Both the position numbers and the translations under genes were made by a program. A DNA stretch of 64,000 nucleotides from Ignavibacteriales bacterium. GTDB lineage: Bacteria > Bacteroidota > Ignavibacteria > Ignavibacteriales > Ignavibacteriaceae. Positions 9,293 through 19,300 of the stretch are shown in pieces. The stretch lies in contig JAGUXE010000166.1 of NCBI GenBank assembly GCA_020061995.1, forward strand, positions 82,424-146,423, read 5' to 3'. How positions within the stretch are numbered: position 1 is the stretch's first letter; every line of letters starts with the position of its first letter. The notes under the pieces are model-generated. The model did not search any database. It saw only the letters and a list, made by a program, of their open reading frames with translations, and was not told where the DNA came from.

Positions 9293-11374
9293 TCATTTCA
9301 CTTTTATTACTACAAACGTAATATCATCATCCGGCACATTTGCACCTGACCACTCTTTTGCAGAGTTCCTCAAGTGCTCAATTATTTCTTCCGCTGACCT
9401 TTCTCCGGTTTCCCTAAGTGTTTTTATAACTCTATCATAACCAAAAGGTTCTTTCTCTTTATTTGTCAATTCAGGAAAACCATCGCTCAACAAGAATATT
9501 ACATCTCCAGAGTTCAATTCGGTTTTTGTTTCTTTATATGGATAGTTACTTATAGCTCCCAGAGGCATTCCCTTGTTATCTATTTCTTCAACTTTATTAT
9601 CGATATGCCTGTAAATGTAAACCGGGGGTACTCCGGCATTCGAAAGGGATAATTGGTATCCTCTAATTTTCAGAAAAGCAAACGCCATCATTAATCTGCC
9701 CAGCTTAATTTCTTTTAGTGCCATCACCGATTTTTCAAAGAAAGAGAGTACGTCGCTGTTTTCTGATTCGAGAGTGAAGATTCCTTTCATTATTGTTACG
9801 AGAGTTCCCGCCTGTAAGCCGTGACCAGTAGCATCACCAAGAGCAATATTCAGGACTCCATCTCCACCAACACGAAAATCATAATAGTCTCCGCCAACTT
9901 CAGTCGCCGTTTTCATATAAACGGCAATATCAAGATTAGGCAGATTTGGCAACTCCTTAGGCAGCATTGAAATTTGAATTTGTCTAGCCGCTTCTAATTC
10001 TTCTGATTTACGTTCACTCTCAATTCGTTCCCTTTCAGCTTCTAATAGCAGCTCGGAGTTTTTCCTTTCCTGTTTAATTTGTCTCTCTGACATTTCTTGA
10101 ATAGTGACGATCCGTTCCTCAAGCTCGATATTTGTATTAGCGAATGTTTTAGCGAGATAAATAGCCATTGAAAAAGGGATTGAACAGATAAGTATTGGGA
10201 TCAAATAGTCAAATGATATAACAAGCAATTCAACATAAAATTCACTCAAAGCAACAAAGAATAAAATCACCGAAAGAGAAACGATTATTCCGCCGGCTAT
10301 TACTCTAATGTTCGGTATTTTTTTTCTAATACCGATGACAATTACTCTAACAGTTTCTATCCCAAGTATTACTACCCCAATTAACATGGGGGTGTTATCA
10401 GAATTAAGGTGATCAAAGCTAAAGAATATTATAAGATTAATAACGAGAAAGAGGATGAGAAAAAACCAAAATAATTTAATTGTTTTTTTGTAAACGATTT
10501 GATATAAGAAAAGTAATAAGTTGATAAAGATGATAGTGAGCGAAATAAAACCTAGAAAGCGAGCAAATATAACAACATAAAAAGAAGCTTTAAATATATA
10601 CTCAATTGTTCCCGCTGTAAATATTAAAAATATACCAAAAACAAAGAATGCGAAATAAAGATTTTCTTTCTTTTTTGAATAAAAAAAGTAGAGTAAAACA
10701 AATATAACAGCGAACGCCAAACTAAATCCTTGGATACCCCAATCAAAAGAAAATTTTTTGTAATGACTTTCTAATATCTTTTTACTCTGAGTATTGTTTT
10801 CGAACAGAAAAATACTAAACCCTATATGACCAATAAATTTATTATAAAGATATTTGTACTTTTCTGCATTCTGATTCGATATTCTTACAGCCATAGTGTA
10901 CACAGAACTGGTATCAAGACTTATAGTTGTTGGGAAAAAATTGGGATCATAAGGTTTTTCTTCATCCACAGTTTTACCGAATTCGCCAAAGGTTAATACT
11001 TTTTTACCATTTAAATAAATTTCGGAAGCTCCGTCGTGGTGCATTTTAAAACCAACCGCTTTACCTTTAAGGGAAGAATCAATTTCAAATACAAATCTTA
11101 ACCAGGCAACACCTTTCCATTTACTTTGATCAAATTTCCCGATTTCCAACCACGAGGTAACCGTATCCCAATCGCTGTGGTTATACTCTGGGAGTGCCCA
11201 CGAAAGATCATCTCCGGCTTTATAATGCCAATCAGCTTTATCCCACCTGCCTAAAAAAAACTCAGTACTAACAAGACTATCAGCTGTTATAAAGTGCGTA
11301 TCTTTATTTTGGGAATAACTATTTAATGTAAGAACAAGTAAATATAGAATTAAAGAGATAATATTTTTATTCAT
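9293..11374 (-). CDS. 7TM sensor with extracytoplasmic carbohydrate-binding-like domain and PP2C phosphatase output
   Basis: 693 residues: a signal peptide, a periplasmic jelly-roll domain (about 40-190, with WLRFVFEIDSSLKGKAVGF and SEIYLNGKKVLTFGEFGK, resembling galactose-binding-like modules), seven hydrophobic spans (about 210-410), a coiled coil, then a SpoIIE-type phosphatase (about 460-693). The phosphatase has VGGDYYDF, LGDATGHGLQAG, LSDGFPEL and PDDDITFVVIKVK. The arrangement is that of 7TMR-DISM receptors with a phosphatase output. It is one of four close phosphatase paralogues in this cluster. No clear Shine-Dalgarno precedes the start. Confidence 0.88.
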   Translation of the reverse strand: MNKNIISLILYLLVLTLNSYSQNKDTHFITADSLVSTEFFLGRWDKADWHYKAGDDLSWALPEYNHSDWDTVTSWLEIGKFDQSKWKGVAWLRFVFEIDSSLKGKAVGFKMHHDGASEIYLNGKKVLTFGEFGKTVDEEKPYDPNFFPTTISLDTSSVYTMAVRISNQNAEKYKYLYNKFIGHIGFSIFLFENNTQSKKILESHYKKFSFDWGIQGFSLAFAVIFVLLYFFYSKKKENLYFAFFVFGIFLIFTAGTIEYIFKASFYVVIFARFLGFISLTIIFINLLLFLYQIVYKKTIKLFWFFLILFLVINLIIFFSFDHLNSDNTPMLIGVVILGIETVRVIVIGIRKKIPNIRVIAGGIIVSLSVILFFVALSEFYVELLVISFDYLIPILICSIPFSMAIYLAKTFANTNIELEERIVTIQEMSERQIKQERKNSELLLEAERERIESERKSEELEAARQIQISMLPKELPNLPNLDIAVYMKTATEVGGDYYDFRVGGDGVLNIALGDATGHGLQAGTLVTIMKGIFTLESENSDVLSFFEKSVMALKEIKLGRLMMAFAFLKIRGYQLSLSNAGVPPVYIYRHIDNKVEEIDNKGMPLGAISNYPYKETKTELNSGDVIFLLSDGFPELTNKEKEPFGYDRVIKTLRETGERSAEEIIEHLRNSAKEWSGANVPDDDITFVVIKVK

Positions 11375-11454
11375 ATAAATCGATTTTAAAAATGAATTCC
11401 AAAAAAAAGAGCATCCAATATTTTTCGGTTTGTAAACAAAGAAACGCTCACAGT

Positions 11455-14400
11455 TTATTTAATTTTAATTACCACAAAAGTTACATCATCATCAGGTACT
11501 TTATTATCAGTCCAGCGATTGCCTTCATTTTTTAGGTAATCAATAATATTTTCCGGGTCTTTTTCTGCAACTTCTTCAAACGAATTTCTTGCACGTTTAT
11601 ATCCGAACATTTCTTTATTGGTATTTTGCAATTCAGGGAATCCATCACTCATTAATAGCAATGTATCCCCTTTTAATAATTCCAATTCTTTCAATTCATA
11701 AGGAAAATTATCCATAGTACCCAAAGGCATTCCTTCAATTAAATGTTCTTCAACAATTTTATTCTTTTTTCGGAACAGATAAACCGGGGGCATTCCCGCA
11801 GAGGACATTAAAAGCTTATTGTTTTGAATCTTCAGCATCATCATACTCATTGCGAGTGACTGGAACTGCATTTGTTTGATGCATCGTGTCATTTCACGAA
11901 ATGTAAATAGTATATCAGGGTTTGCTGCATAACTATTAAATAATGATTTAGTAGAAGTAACCATTGTACCGGCTCTCATTCCGTGTCCGGTTGCATCACC
12001 GAGAACAACAGTTAAAGTTCCATCCATTCCAACATTAAAATCATAATAATCACCTCCGACCTCGGTCGCAGTTTTCATGTATACAGCAATATCAAGATGG
12101 GGTAACTGCGGAAGTGTTTTGGGAAGCATAGAAAGTTGGAGTTGGCGAGCCTCTTCTAATTCTTCCGTCTTTCGTGCGTTTTCTGTTTCGGCAAGTTGTG
12201 CCCGGAGATTAGCTTCATTAATTGCCGCGGCATTGCGTTCCTTTGTTAAAATTCTCCTCCTCTGAACCCGATCTATACCGAATACAACACCGGCGAAGAA
12301 GAAAAAATATCCGATGTAAGCAAAAGTGGTTTTCCACCAGGGGGGAGATATAATTATTCGAATTGCTTTTCCTTCATCATTCCATATTCCATCGCCGTTT
12401 GAACCTTTCACTCTAAAAGTATATTCGCCGGGTTCAAGATTTGTGAATGATACAAAATTTCTTTCAGCAGGTATCCAATTATTGTTGAAACCTTCCAGCA
12501 TATAAATAATTTTGTTTTTCTCCGGACGTGAAAAATGTATGGAGGCAAACTCAAATGAAATGTTATTTTGTGCATATGAAAGAGTAAGTTCCTCAAGTTG
12601 CATGATACTTTTTTCAAGTTTCACTTTTGCCGAATCTGATTTAAGAGATACATCAGAAACTTTAATATCATAAATAACCAGATCCGGTTTTACTTCATTT
12701 ATTTTTCCGGGATAGAAGTAATTTATACCATCATTGCTGCCGAATACTAACTCCCCATCTTTAGTAATCCAGCTTGCCGTACTATTGCTAAAACCTTGCA
12801 GTCCGTCTCTTGTATCAAAATTGACAAAATTCCATTTTTCTTTCGGAGCATTTTTATTGAGTTTGGACAAACCGGCAGATGTGCTGATCCAAAGATTTCC
12901 CTGAATGTCTTCAATTATAGAATTAACCAGGCTTGAAGGGAGCCCATCTTTTTGATCAAACTTTTCGATTTTTTCGGTAATGGGATCAAATCTTAACATA
13001 TTGTGTAGCGTTGCAATCCATACTATACCTTCTCTATCCTCAAAAATGTGACTAATAGAATTGTTTGGTGAAAATCGATTTATCGAGTCAAAATTGTATT
13101 GCTTAAAATTTCCCGTGTTAAGATCGTATCTAAAAAAACTATTAACTCTGGAACCAAGCCAAACTATATTATAAAGTTTTTTACTGAATTCTAAGCATGT
13201 ACCAATTTCCATGGGGATATATTTATCAGAAAGAATTTCCTTGTCATTTATTTCATTAATACTTTTGAATTCAGACTCATTCAAGCCTAATACTTGGATT
13301 CCATACCAATTTGAGTCGGGTGGGGCAAGAACATTCCAATTACCGTAAGAGTGTCCAACATCCGATGAGAATATAATTTTATAATCTCCTTTTTTCAGAT
13401 TTATACATTTAACTGCGATCCGGTTTTTAAAACCCCCTCCGTTATTAAATGTTTTCGATAAATCATTCATTGACCAGATAAGTGTTCCATCGCTACTTAA
13501 AAGTGAACCTTTATCGAATAATCCAGCATTGCCTTGAACAAGTCGTCCTTCACCTACAGAAAGAATAAGGACTTTCTGATCGCTATTTAATGTAAACTTC
13601 TTCTCTAAATTTGAAGCTTCACCAACCCTTAGAATAGAAGCGATGGGTTCACGGGATTGTGGAATTGCACGAATTATCTGCTCAAAGTTGCTGCTCATCT
13701 TCTTCGTCATGATAGTAGGTAAAAGTGTAAACTCGTTTTTAGCGGGATTATATTTCTCAAAGCCATATAAAGAAGCAATCCAAATATTGCCGGACAAATC
13801 TATTTTAATCGAGTTAGTATTAAAAGTTGATGTTTTATTTTCGTGAGGTGATTTAAAGGAACTTAAAAAATTATTTTTATCAATTTTTTGTAGTCCGGAA
13901 TTATTGTATGCGAACCATTTATTACCATCAGCATCTACGGCCAAACTCTGAATGTTAATATTACCATCCGAAACATTTGCCCGATTATATTTGATTTTCA
14001 AGTTGACAGATTTTTTATTATCCAGATTATAGGAGAACAAACCTTTTGTCGATGTTCCAACAATTAATTCATTGTTCTGACGAGAACCGGCAATTACAGT
14101 AACAGAACTTGTACCGGTACCTGTGATCTCTTCACTATTAAATTTAGAATAATTAAATGGTTCTTTAAGAGGGTCGAATTTTGTAAGCCCTAAACCCCAC
14201 GTTGCTATCCAGATTATGTTGTATTTATCTTTATATATTGATTGAATTACTTTCCGCTCAGCTATTTCTGAATTGGCGGCACCAAAATCAAATTTTCGGA
14301 TATCTCTTGTTTTAGTATCAACTCTATAAAGTCCTTGCGAATATACACCCACCCAAAGAAATCCTTCTTCATCCTGAATTATACCTGTAACGTTATCGTA

Positions 14401-15225
14401 ATTAGTAGGAACTTTAAAAAGACTGAATACATCATAATCGTCAGTAGTATAGTAAGCAGGAGAATATTTTATCAATTTATCTCTACCTCCAAACCAAATA
14501 TTACCGGAAGCATCTTCATAAATAGCACTAATTTCATTCGGGCTGAAATTTGTTTTAAGGTAATAAGGTTGAAATAAATTTAGTTTTTCATTAAAAATTT
14601 TTATACCGCTTCCATAATCAGATGCTAAAATATTTCCATTCTTTAATTCGATAAGGCTATAGATTTCGCCCCATTTTGGATTAGTATTATTAGGATCAAG
14701 ATGTACTTGTTCAAATTTATTTTTCGACCTGTTAAACTTTTGCATCCCATGATTTGTTGATCCGAACCATACATTTCCTTTCGAATCTAAAAGGGCGGTA
14801 AAAAAGTCTGATATGTCTGAAACGCTTCCGGTCTCAAACCGATATCTTTTGAATGTCTCATTTTTAGGATCATACTTTGCTATTATGTTTCCAAAAACAC
14901 CAACCCAGATAGATCCTTCTGTATCTTCTATAATGGCAAAACAATTATTATTTGGTATTGTTGTGGAATCATTCGGGTCGTTTTTAAAAACTTTAATTTT
15001 ATTTCCATCATATCTGTTGAGTCCATCGGCTGTTGAGACCCAGAGAAAGCCATTACTATCTTGAAAGATATAATTTACTGTAGAATTCGATAGACCATTG
15101 GGAATAGAAATATTTTCGAAAAGGTAATTGCGCTGTGCATAGCTCGAAGAGGTTAGAATAAGGGACAATATTACGAATATCAATCTTGATACTCTGGTTG
15201 GTTTAAACATGGAAATCTTTTGCAT
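11455..15225 (-). CDS. Exported beta-propeller sensor with PP2C phosphatase output and an inserted domain
   Basis: 1,256 residues with a signal peptide (ending …TSSSYAQ), propeller repeats (GFLWVSTADGLNRYDG, GSIWVGVFG, GNVWFGSTNHG, NIIWIATWG, GIVWIATL, GNLWISTSAGL), a Y_Y_Y-type domain (MLEGFNNNWIPAERN; LEPGEYTFRVKG), one membrane span, a coiled coil and a SpoIIE phosphatase (from about 1,020: VGGDYYDF, LGDATGHGMRAG, MSDGFPEL, PDDDVTFVVIKIK). Between propeller blades at about residues 500-660 lies a segment without propeller motifs (ILSVGEGRLVQGNAGLFD … GDYKIIFSSDVGHSYGNW), probably an inserted beta-sandwich. The ATG at 15225 has AAAAGGA at good spacing. It starts 18 nt after the receiver-phosphatase gene ends, so the two are likely co-transcribed. 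Confidence 0.9.
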   Translation of the reverse strand: MQKISMFKPTRVSRLIFVILSLILTSSSYAQRNYLFENISIPNGLSNSTVNYIFQDSNGFLWVSTADGLNRYDGNKIKVFKNDPNDSTTIPNNNCFAIIEDTEGSIWVGVFGNIIAKYDPKNETFKRYRFETGSVSDISDFFTALLDSKGNVWFGSTNHGMQKFNRSKNKFEQVHLDPNNTNPKWGEIYSLIELKNGNILASDYGSGIKIFNEKLNLFQPYYLKTNFSPNEISAIYEDASGNIWFGGRDKLIKYSPAYYTTDDYDVFSLFKVPTNYDNVTGIIQDEEGFLWVGVYSQGLYRVDTKTRDIRKFDFGAANSEIAERKVIQSIYKDKYNIIWIATWGLGLTKFDPLKEPFNYSKFNSEEITGTGTSSVTVIAGSRQNNELIVGTSTKGLFSYNLDNKKSVNLKIKYNRANVSDGNINIQSLAVDADGNKWFAYNNSGLQKIDKNNFLSSFKSPHENKTSTFNTNSIKIDLSGNIWIASLYGFEKYNPAKNEFTLLPTIMTKKMSSNFEQIIRAIPQSREPIASILRVGEASNLEKKFTLNSDQKVLILSVGEGRLVQGNAGLFDKGSLLSSDGTLIWSMNDLSKTFNNGGGFKNRIAVKCINLKKGDYKIIFSSDVGHSYGNWNVLAPPDSNWYGIQVLGLNESEFKSINEINDKEILSDKYIPMEIGTCLEFSKKLYNIVWLGSRVNSFFRYDLNTGNFKQYNFDSINRFSPNNSISHIFEDREGIVWIATLHNMLRFDPITEKIEKFDQKDGLPSSLVNSIIEDIQGNLWISTSAGLSKLNKNAPKEKWNFVNFDTRDGLQGFSNSTASWITKDGELVFGSNDGINYFYPGKINEVKPDLVIYDIKVSDVSLKSDSAKVKLEKSIMQLEELTLSYAQNNISFEFASIHFSRPEKNKIIYMLEGFNNNWIPAERNFVSFTNLEPGEYTFRVKGSNGDGIWNDEGKAIRIIISPPWWKTTFAYIGYFFFFAGVVFGIDRVQRRRILTKERNAAAINEANLRAQLAETENARKTEELEEARQLQLSMLPKTLPQLPHLDIAVYMKTATEVGGDYYDFNVGMDGTLTVVLGDATGHGMRAGTMVTSTKSLFNSYAANPDILFTFREMTRCIKQMQFQSLAMSMMMLKIQNNKLLMSSAGMPPVYLFRKKNKIVEEHLIEGMPLGTMDNFPYELKELELLKGDTLLLMSDGFPELQNTNKEMFGYKRARNSFEEVAEKDPENIIDYLKNEGNRWTDNKVPDDDVTFVVIKIK

Positions 15226-15243
15226 TAATATTCCTTTTGAGAG

Positions 15244-16395
15244 CTATTTTATTTTTATCACAACAAACGTTATATCATCATCGGGTTCAGTTTTTGATGA
15301 CCAACTATCTCCTTCTTCTTTAAGAAACGAAATTATTGCTTCCGGATTTTCATGAGCAACAGATTTAAATGATTCCTTCAAGCGAGCATAACCATATTGT
15401 TCATTTAACTCATTTTGTAATTCCGGGAATCCGTCACTCAGTAATAGAATAGTGTCTCCTGATGAAATATCTATTTCTCTATCTTGAAACGGAAAATCAC
15501 TAATTGCTCCGAAAGGCATTCCGTTGGTCATAACTTCTTCAACAAGATTCAATCTTTCTCTGTATATATAAAAGGGGGGCATCCCGGCACTTACAAATCG
15601 GATTTTGTTTTTGCTGATATTCAAAAGAGCAAACGCCATAAGCATTCTGCCGAGATTTAAAGTTTTAATGGTTTTATTGGAGAGTGAAAAGAAATCGATT
15701 AAATCAGATTTAGAATTATCAGAGACAAACAATGTTTTCATCACCGCCACCATAATTCCTGCTCGCATTCCATGACCGGTTGCATCCCCAATTGCAACAC
15801 TTACCGATCCGTCATCATGATTAATAAAATCATAATAATCACCGCCGACCTCACTAGCTGTATTCATATAGACGGCAAAATCAAAATGCTCTGTTTTCGG
15901 AAGTGTCTTGGGGAGCATTGATAGCTGGAGTGTCTTTGCTTCCTCAAGTTCCTTGCGCACGGTTATTAATTCATCACGTGATTGCAGTGCTTTTTTTAGG
16001 GTGATAAGATTGTCGAATGCTTTTTGAATTGTAATTTCAAGGTCATTTAAATTTATTGGTTTAACCACAAAATCGAATGCCCCGCCATTCATAGCAGTTC
16101 TAATATTAAGAATATCTCCGCGTGCAGAGACTATTACAGAATGTAACAACGGATTATTCAGCTCCTTGATTTTGGATAGAAGCGTAAGTCCATCCATCTT
16201 GGGCATATTAATATCTGTAAGAACTAACTGGACTTCCTTGTTTTCTTTTAATTTAGATAAAGCTTCAACCCCATTTGCGGCAAATAAAAAAGCATACTTG
16301 TTACTTTTAATTTCTTTTCTAAATCTTCGATTGATCAATAACTCGAGATCCGGTTCGTCATCCACAACCAAAATTTTAGGTGTTACATCATTCAT
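15244..16395 (-). CDS. Response regulator with SpoIIE/PP2C phosphatase output (RsbU-like)
   Basis: 383 residues: a receiver domain (about 6-125) with the acidic pair VVDDE, phospho-acceptor in LTDINMPKMDG and the conserved Lys in VVKPI, then a short coiled coil and a phosphatase domain (from about 150) with VGGDYYDF, IGDATGHGMRAG, LSDGFPEL and PDDDITFVVIKIK. Phosphorylation of the receiver would control dephosphorylation of a STAS antagonist. Its ATG overlaps the stop of the upstream histidine kinase gene by 8 bases, so translation is coupled and that kinase is the obvious phosphodonor. The receiver closely resembles the stand-alone receiver at 21523-21888 (both have RFRKEIK and AFLFA). Confidence 0.93.
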   Translation of the reverse strand: MNDVTPKILVVDDEPDLELLINRRFRKEIKSNKYAFLFAANGVEALSKLKENKEVQLVLTDINMPKMDGLTLLSKIKELNNPLLHSVIVSARGDILNIRTAMNGGAFDFVVKPINLNDLEITIQKAFDNLITLKKALQSRDELITVRKELEEAKTLQLSMLPKTLPKTEHFDFAVYMNTASEVGGDYYDFINHDDGSVSVAIGDATGHGMRAGIMVAVMKTLFVSDNSKSDLIDFFSLSNKTIKTLNLGRMLMAFALLNISKNKIRFVSAGMPPFYIYRERLNLVEEVMTNGMPFGAISDFPFQDREIDISSGDTILLLSDGFPELQNELNEQYGYARLKESFKSVAHENPEAIISFLKEEGDSWSSKTEPDDDITFVVIKIK

Positions 16396-19300
16396 AGTTT
16401 TTACTCTTAATAGTTTTGGGAAGTCTAATTAAAAATTCGGTGAATTTACCTTCTTCGGTTTCGAATAAAAGCTCACCTTGGTGTTCAGCTACTACTATAT
16501 CGTAACTTATTGATAAACCAAGCCCTGTTCCTTTACCGCTTGGTTTTGTAGTAAAGAAAGGTGTAAAAAGATCACCGCGAATATTCTCCGGAATACCGTT
16601 TCCGTTATCTCTAATTCTAATTTCTACATGAGAATCTGTTTCAGAAGTTTTAATCCTAATTTCAGCAGCCTCTTCACTGTTTGACTCAACGACTTTTCGG
16701 TGAGATTCATAACATCCGTTTGTTAAGATGTTAAGAAATACTCTTGATATATCTTGGGGGATTACATCAATCTTGCTCATATTTTCAGAATATTCTTTTT
16801 CAATATTAATGTTGAATGCTCCATCCTGGGCACGCATTCCGTGATAAACTAGGTTTATATCTTCATCGAGCATTGTATTAATATCTGTTAATTGTTTCTC
16901 TCCGGCTTGGCCTCTCGAATGTTGAAGCATACTGTTAACAATGCTGTCGGCTCTTTTTCCGTGTTCATTAATTTTATCCGCATTCTGTTTCAGCCCTTCA
17001 ATAATTTCAATCATATCTTCCAAAACCAGTGGATCAAATTTGTCTGAAACTTTATCGAATTCTTCTTTTAATTCATCAAGCATTCCGACAGATAATTCCG
17101 AGAAATTATTTACAAAGTTCAACGGATTTTTAATTTCATGTGCTATACCAGCGGTAAGCTGACCAAGTGAGGCAAGCTTTTCTTGAGCAATAAGCTGGTT
17201 TTGTGTTGCCTGCAAATCGGCTAATGTTTTGTTCAATTCTTCGTATGAGTTAGCGTTATTGATGGCGATACCAACGTGAGCGGCTATTGTTCCGAGGAGA
17301 CGCATATCATCTTCGTTAAAAAGGTTTTCCTGCTCAGTACTTTGGACACTGAGGACACCAATGATTTCATCACCAACCGGAATAGGTACTCCTAAATATG
17401 ATGCAGAATGAATCCCGATTCTTTTAACGCCAAGTTCTTCGGTCTTTCTATCGAGCTCCCGATTAATCAATAGAGGTTCTTTTTGAAGAATTATTTTTGA
17501 GGTTAGTCCTTCACCAAGTTTTAAAGGAGGATAATCATCTCCATATCCGTAAGGGAACTCAATCACCTTTTTCTCTTTATTCAAAAGAGCGAGATATACG
17601 ATATTTGCTTTAAAGAGAGTTCTAACTTTTTCACCCACCAAATGAATTAACTTATCGATTTCCAGATGCCCTGCAATTGCTTGGCTGATACTGTTTACCG
17701 TCCCTAACTCTTCAGCCCGTTTTTTACTTTCATTGAGCAATCTTAATGTTTCATCAAATAGCCGAGCATTCTCGAGTGCAACGCTCATACTATTCGCCAC
17801 AGTTGTAACTAATCTAACATCTGAATCACTGAATGCATTTTCTTTATCAACATTTTGAAGACTAATAGAACCGATAACCATATCTCCCACAATTATCGGA
17901 ACAAATACAGCCGATTTAGGTGGAAAGCCTTTCGTAACTCCGGTTCCCCCATATTTCTGGGCAGTCTCCACATACCTTTCTTTTATGTCCAGATGTTTTT
18001 TTGTCTCTATCAATTGCTTATTTGCCCAATTGAATGGGCGCGGATCAACCTCTAAACGAATTCCTTTTTCAACTGCATACTGCCATTCTTCGAGTCCTTT
18101 ATCATGATTGAATGTTCGTATAACTAGTGTTTGCGAGTCGGGAAATAAACTGCAAAGCCTATCTCCTACGAGATTATATATTCCTGATGTATCAAGTTCT
18201 TTTGCTAACCCCTCTTGAACGCTATTAATTACTGAAAGTTCTGCAGTTCGCTGTTCGGTTTCTTTTAGCAATCTATTTGTTTCATCGAATAGACGAGCAT
18301 TTTCAAGAGCAACACTCATACTGTTTGCAACCGTTGTTAAAAGTCTAACTTCAGAATCACTGAAAGCATCTTCTTTCTCATAATTTTCTATTAGTATTAA
18401 ACCTTTTGCCTCAGTTCCTACAATAATGGGGACAAATACTAATGACTTACTCTCATCAGTTCCCGGGATTGTTGTTTGTCCGGTAATTCCGAGTTTAGCA
18501 ATTTCTTCTTCAGTCGCTTTTTTGAGAAGGAGCATTTTACCGGTTTCAAGAACATATTTGGATAATGGTGTTGGCTCCATCGATGGAATTTCCAATCTTA
18601 CACCATGCTCATATTCGTAAGGGAAGTGAAGAATATTATTTTCTCGATCATATATTCGGATACCCAAATCCTGAAACCCAAGAGCTTCTCTGAATTTATC
18701 TCCTACAAGTGTTATGATGGAATTAAAATCCATCTCCATCACCAAGCCTTCTTGAATAGTATTTAAAATTGCAAGCTCAACATTTCTCTGCTGTGTTTCG
18801 TTTAGCAATCTTTTTGTCTCTTCGAATAATCGAGCATTCTCAAGCGCAACTCCCATATTTGAAGCCAGTGTGAGTAATAGCTTACCATCTTTTTCTGAAT
18901 AAAGATTTTTTCGATCTAAATCTTGAACAGTAATAACACCTGTAGCTTTTTGATTATGAATAATCGGAACACCCATAAAAGATTCAGGCATTTCACCATC
19001 AAGAACTTGCTCACCGCTATGATCAATAATTTCTTGACTTGAACCGAAGATTAAGGGGAGTTTAGTTGTGATTATTTCTTTTCTGTCGGGATCAATTTGC
19101 AAAGGCTCATCGAAATAAAATCTTTCATCTTTTTCAACTACATACCTGTGATGAATAGCATCTTTATGTTCGTCATAAGTCGAAATAGATACAACCTGTG
19201 CATTAAACACCTCTCTAATTTTATCTCCGACCAAATCAACAATAGATTGGAAATCTAATTGTTTAGCTAAACCTTCACCAACGCTATTGATAATTGCCAA

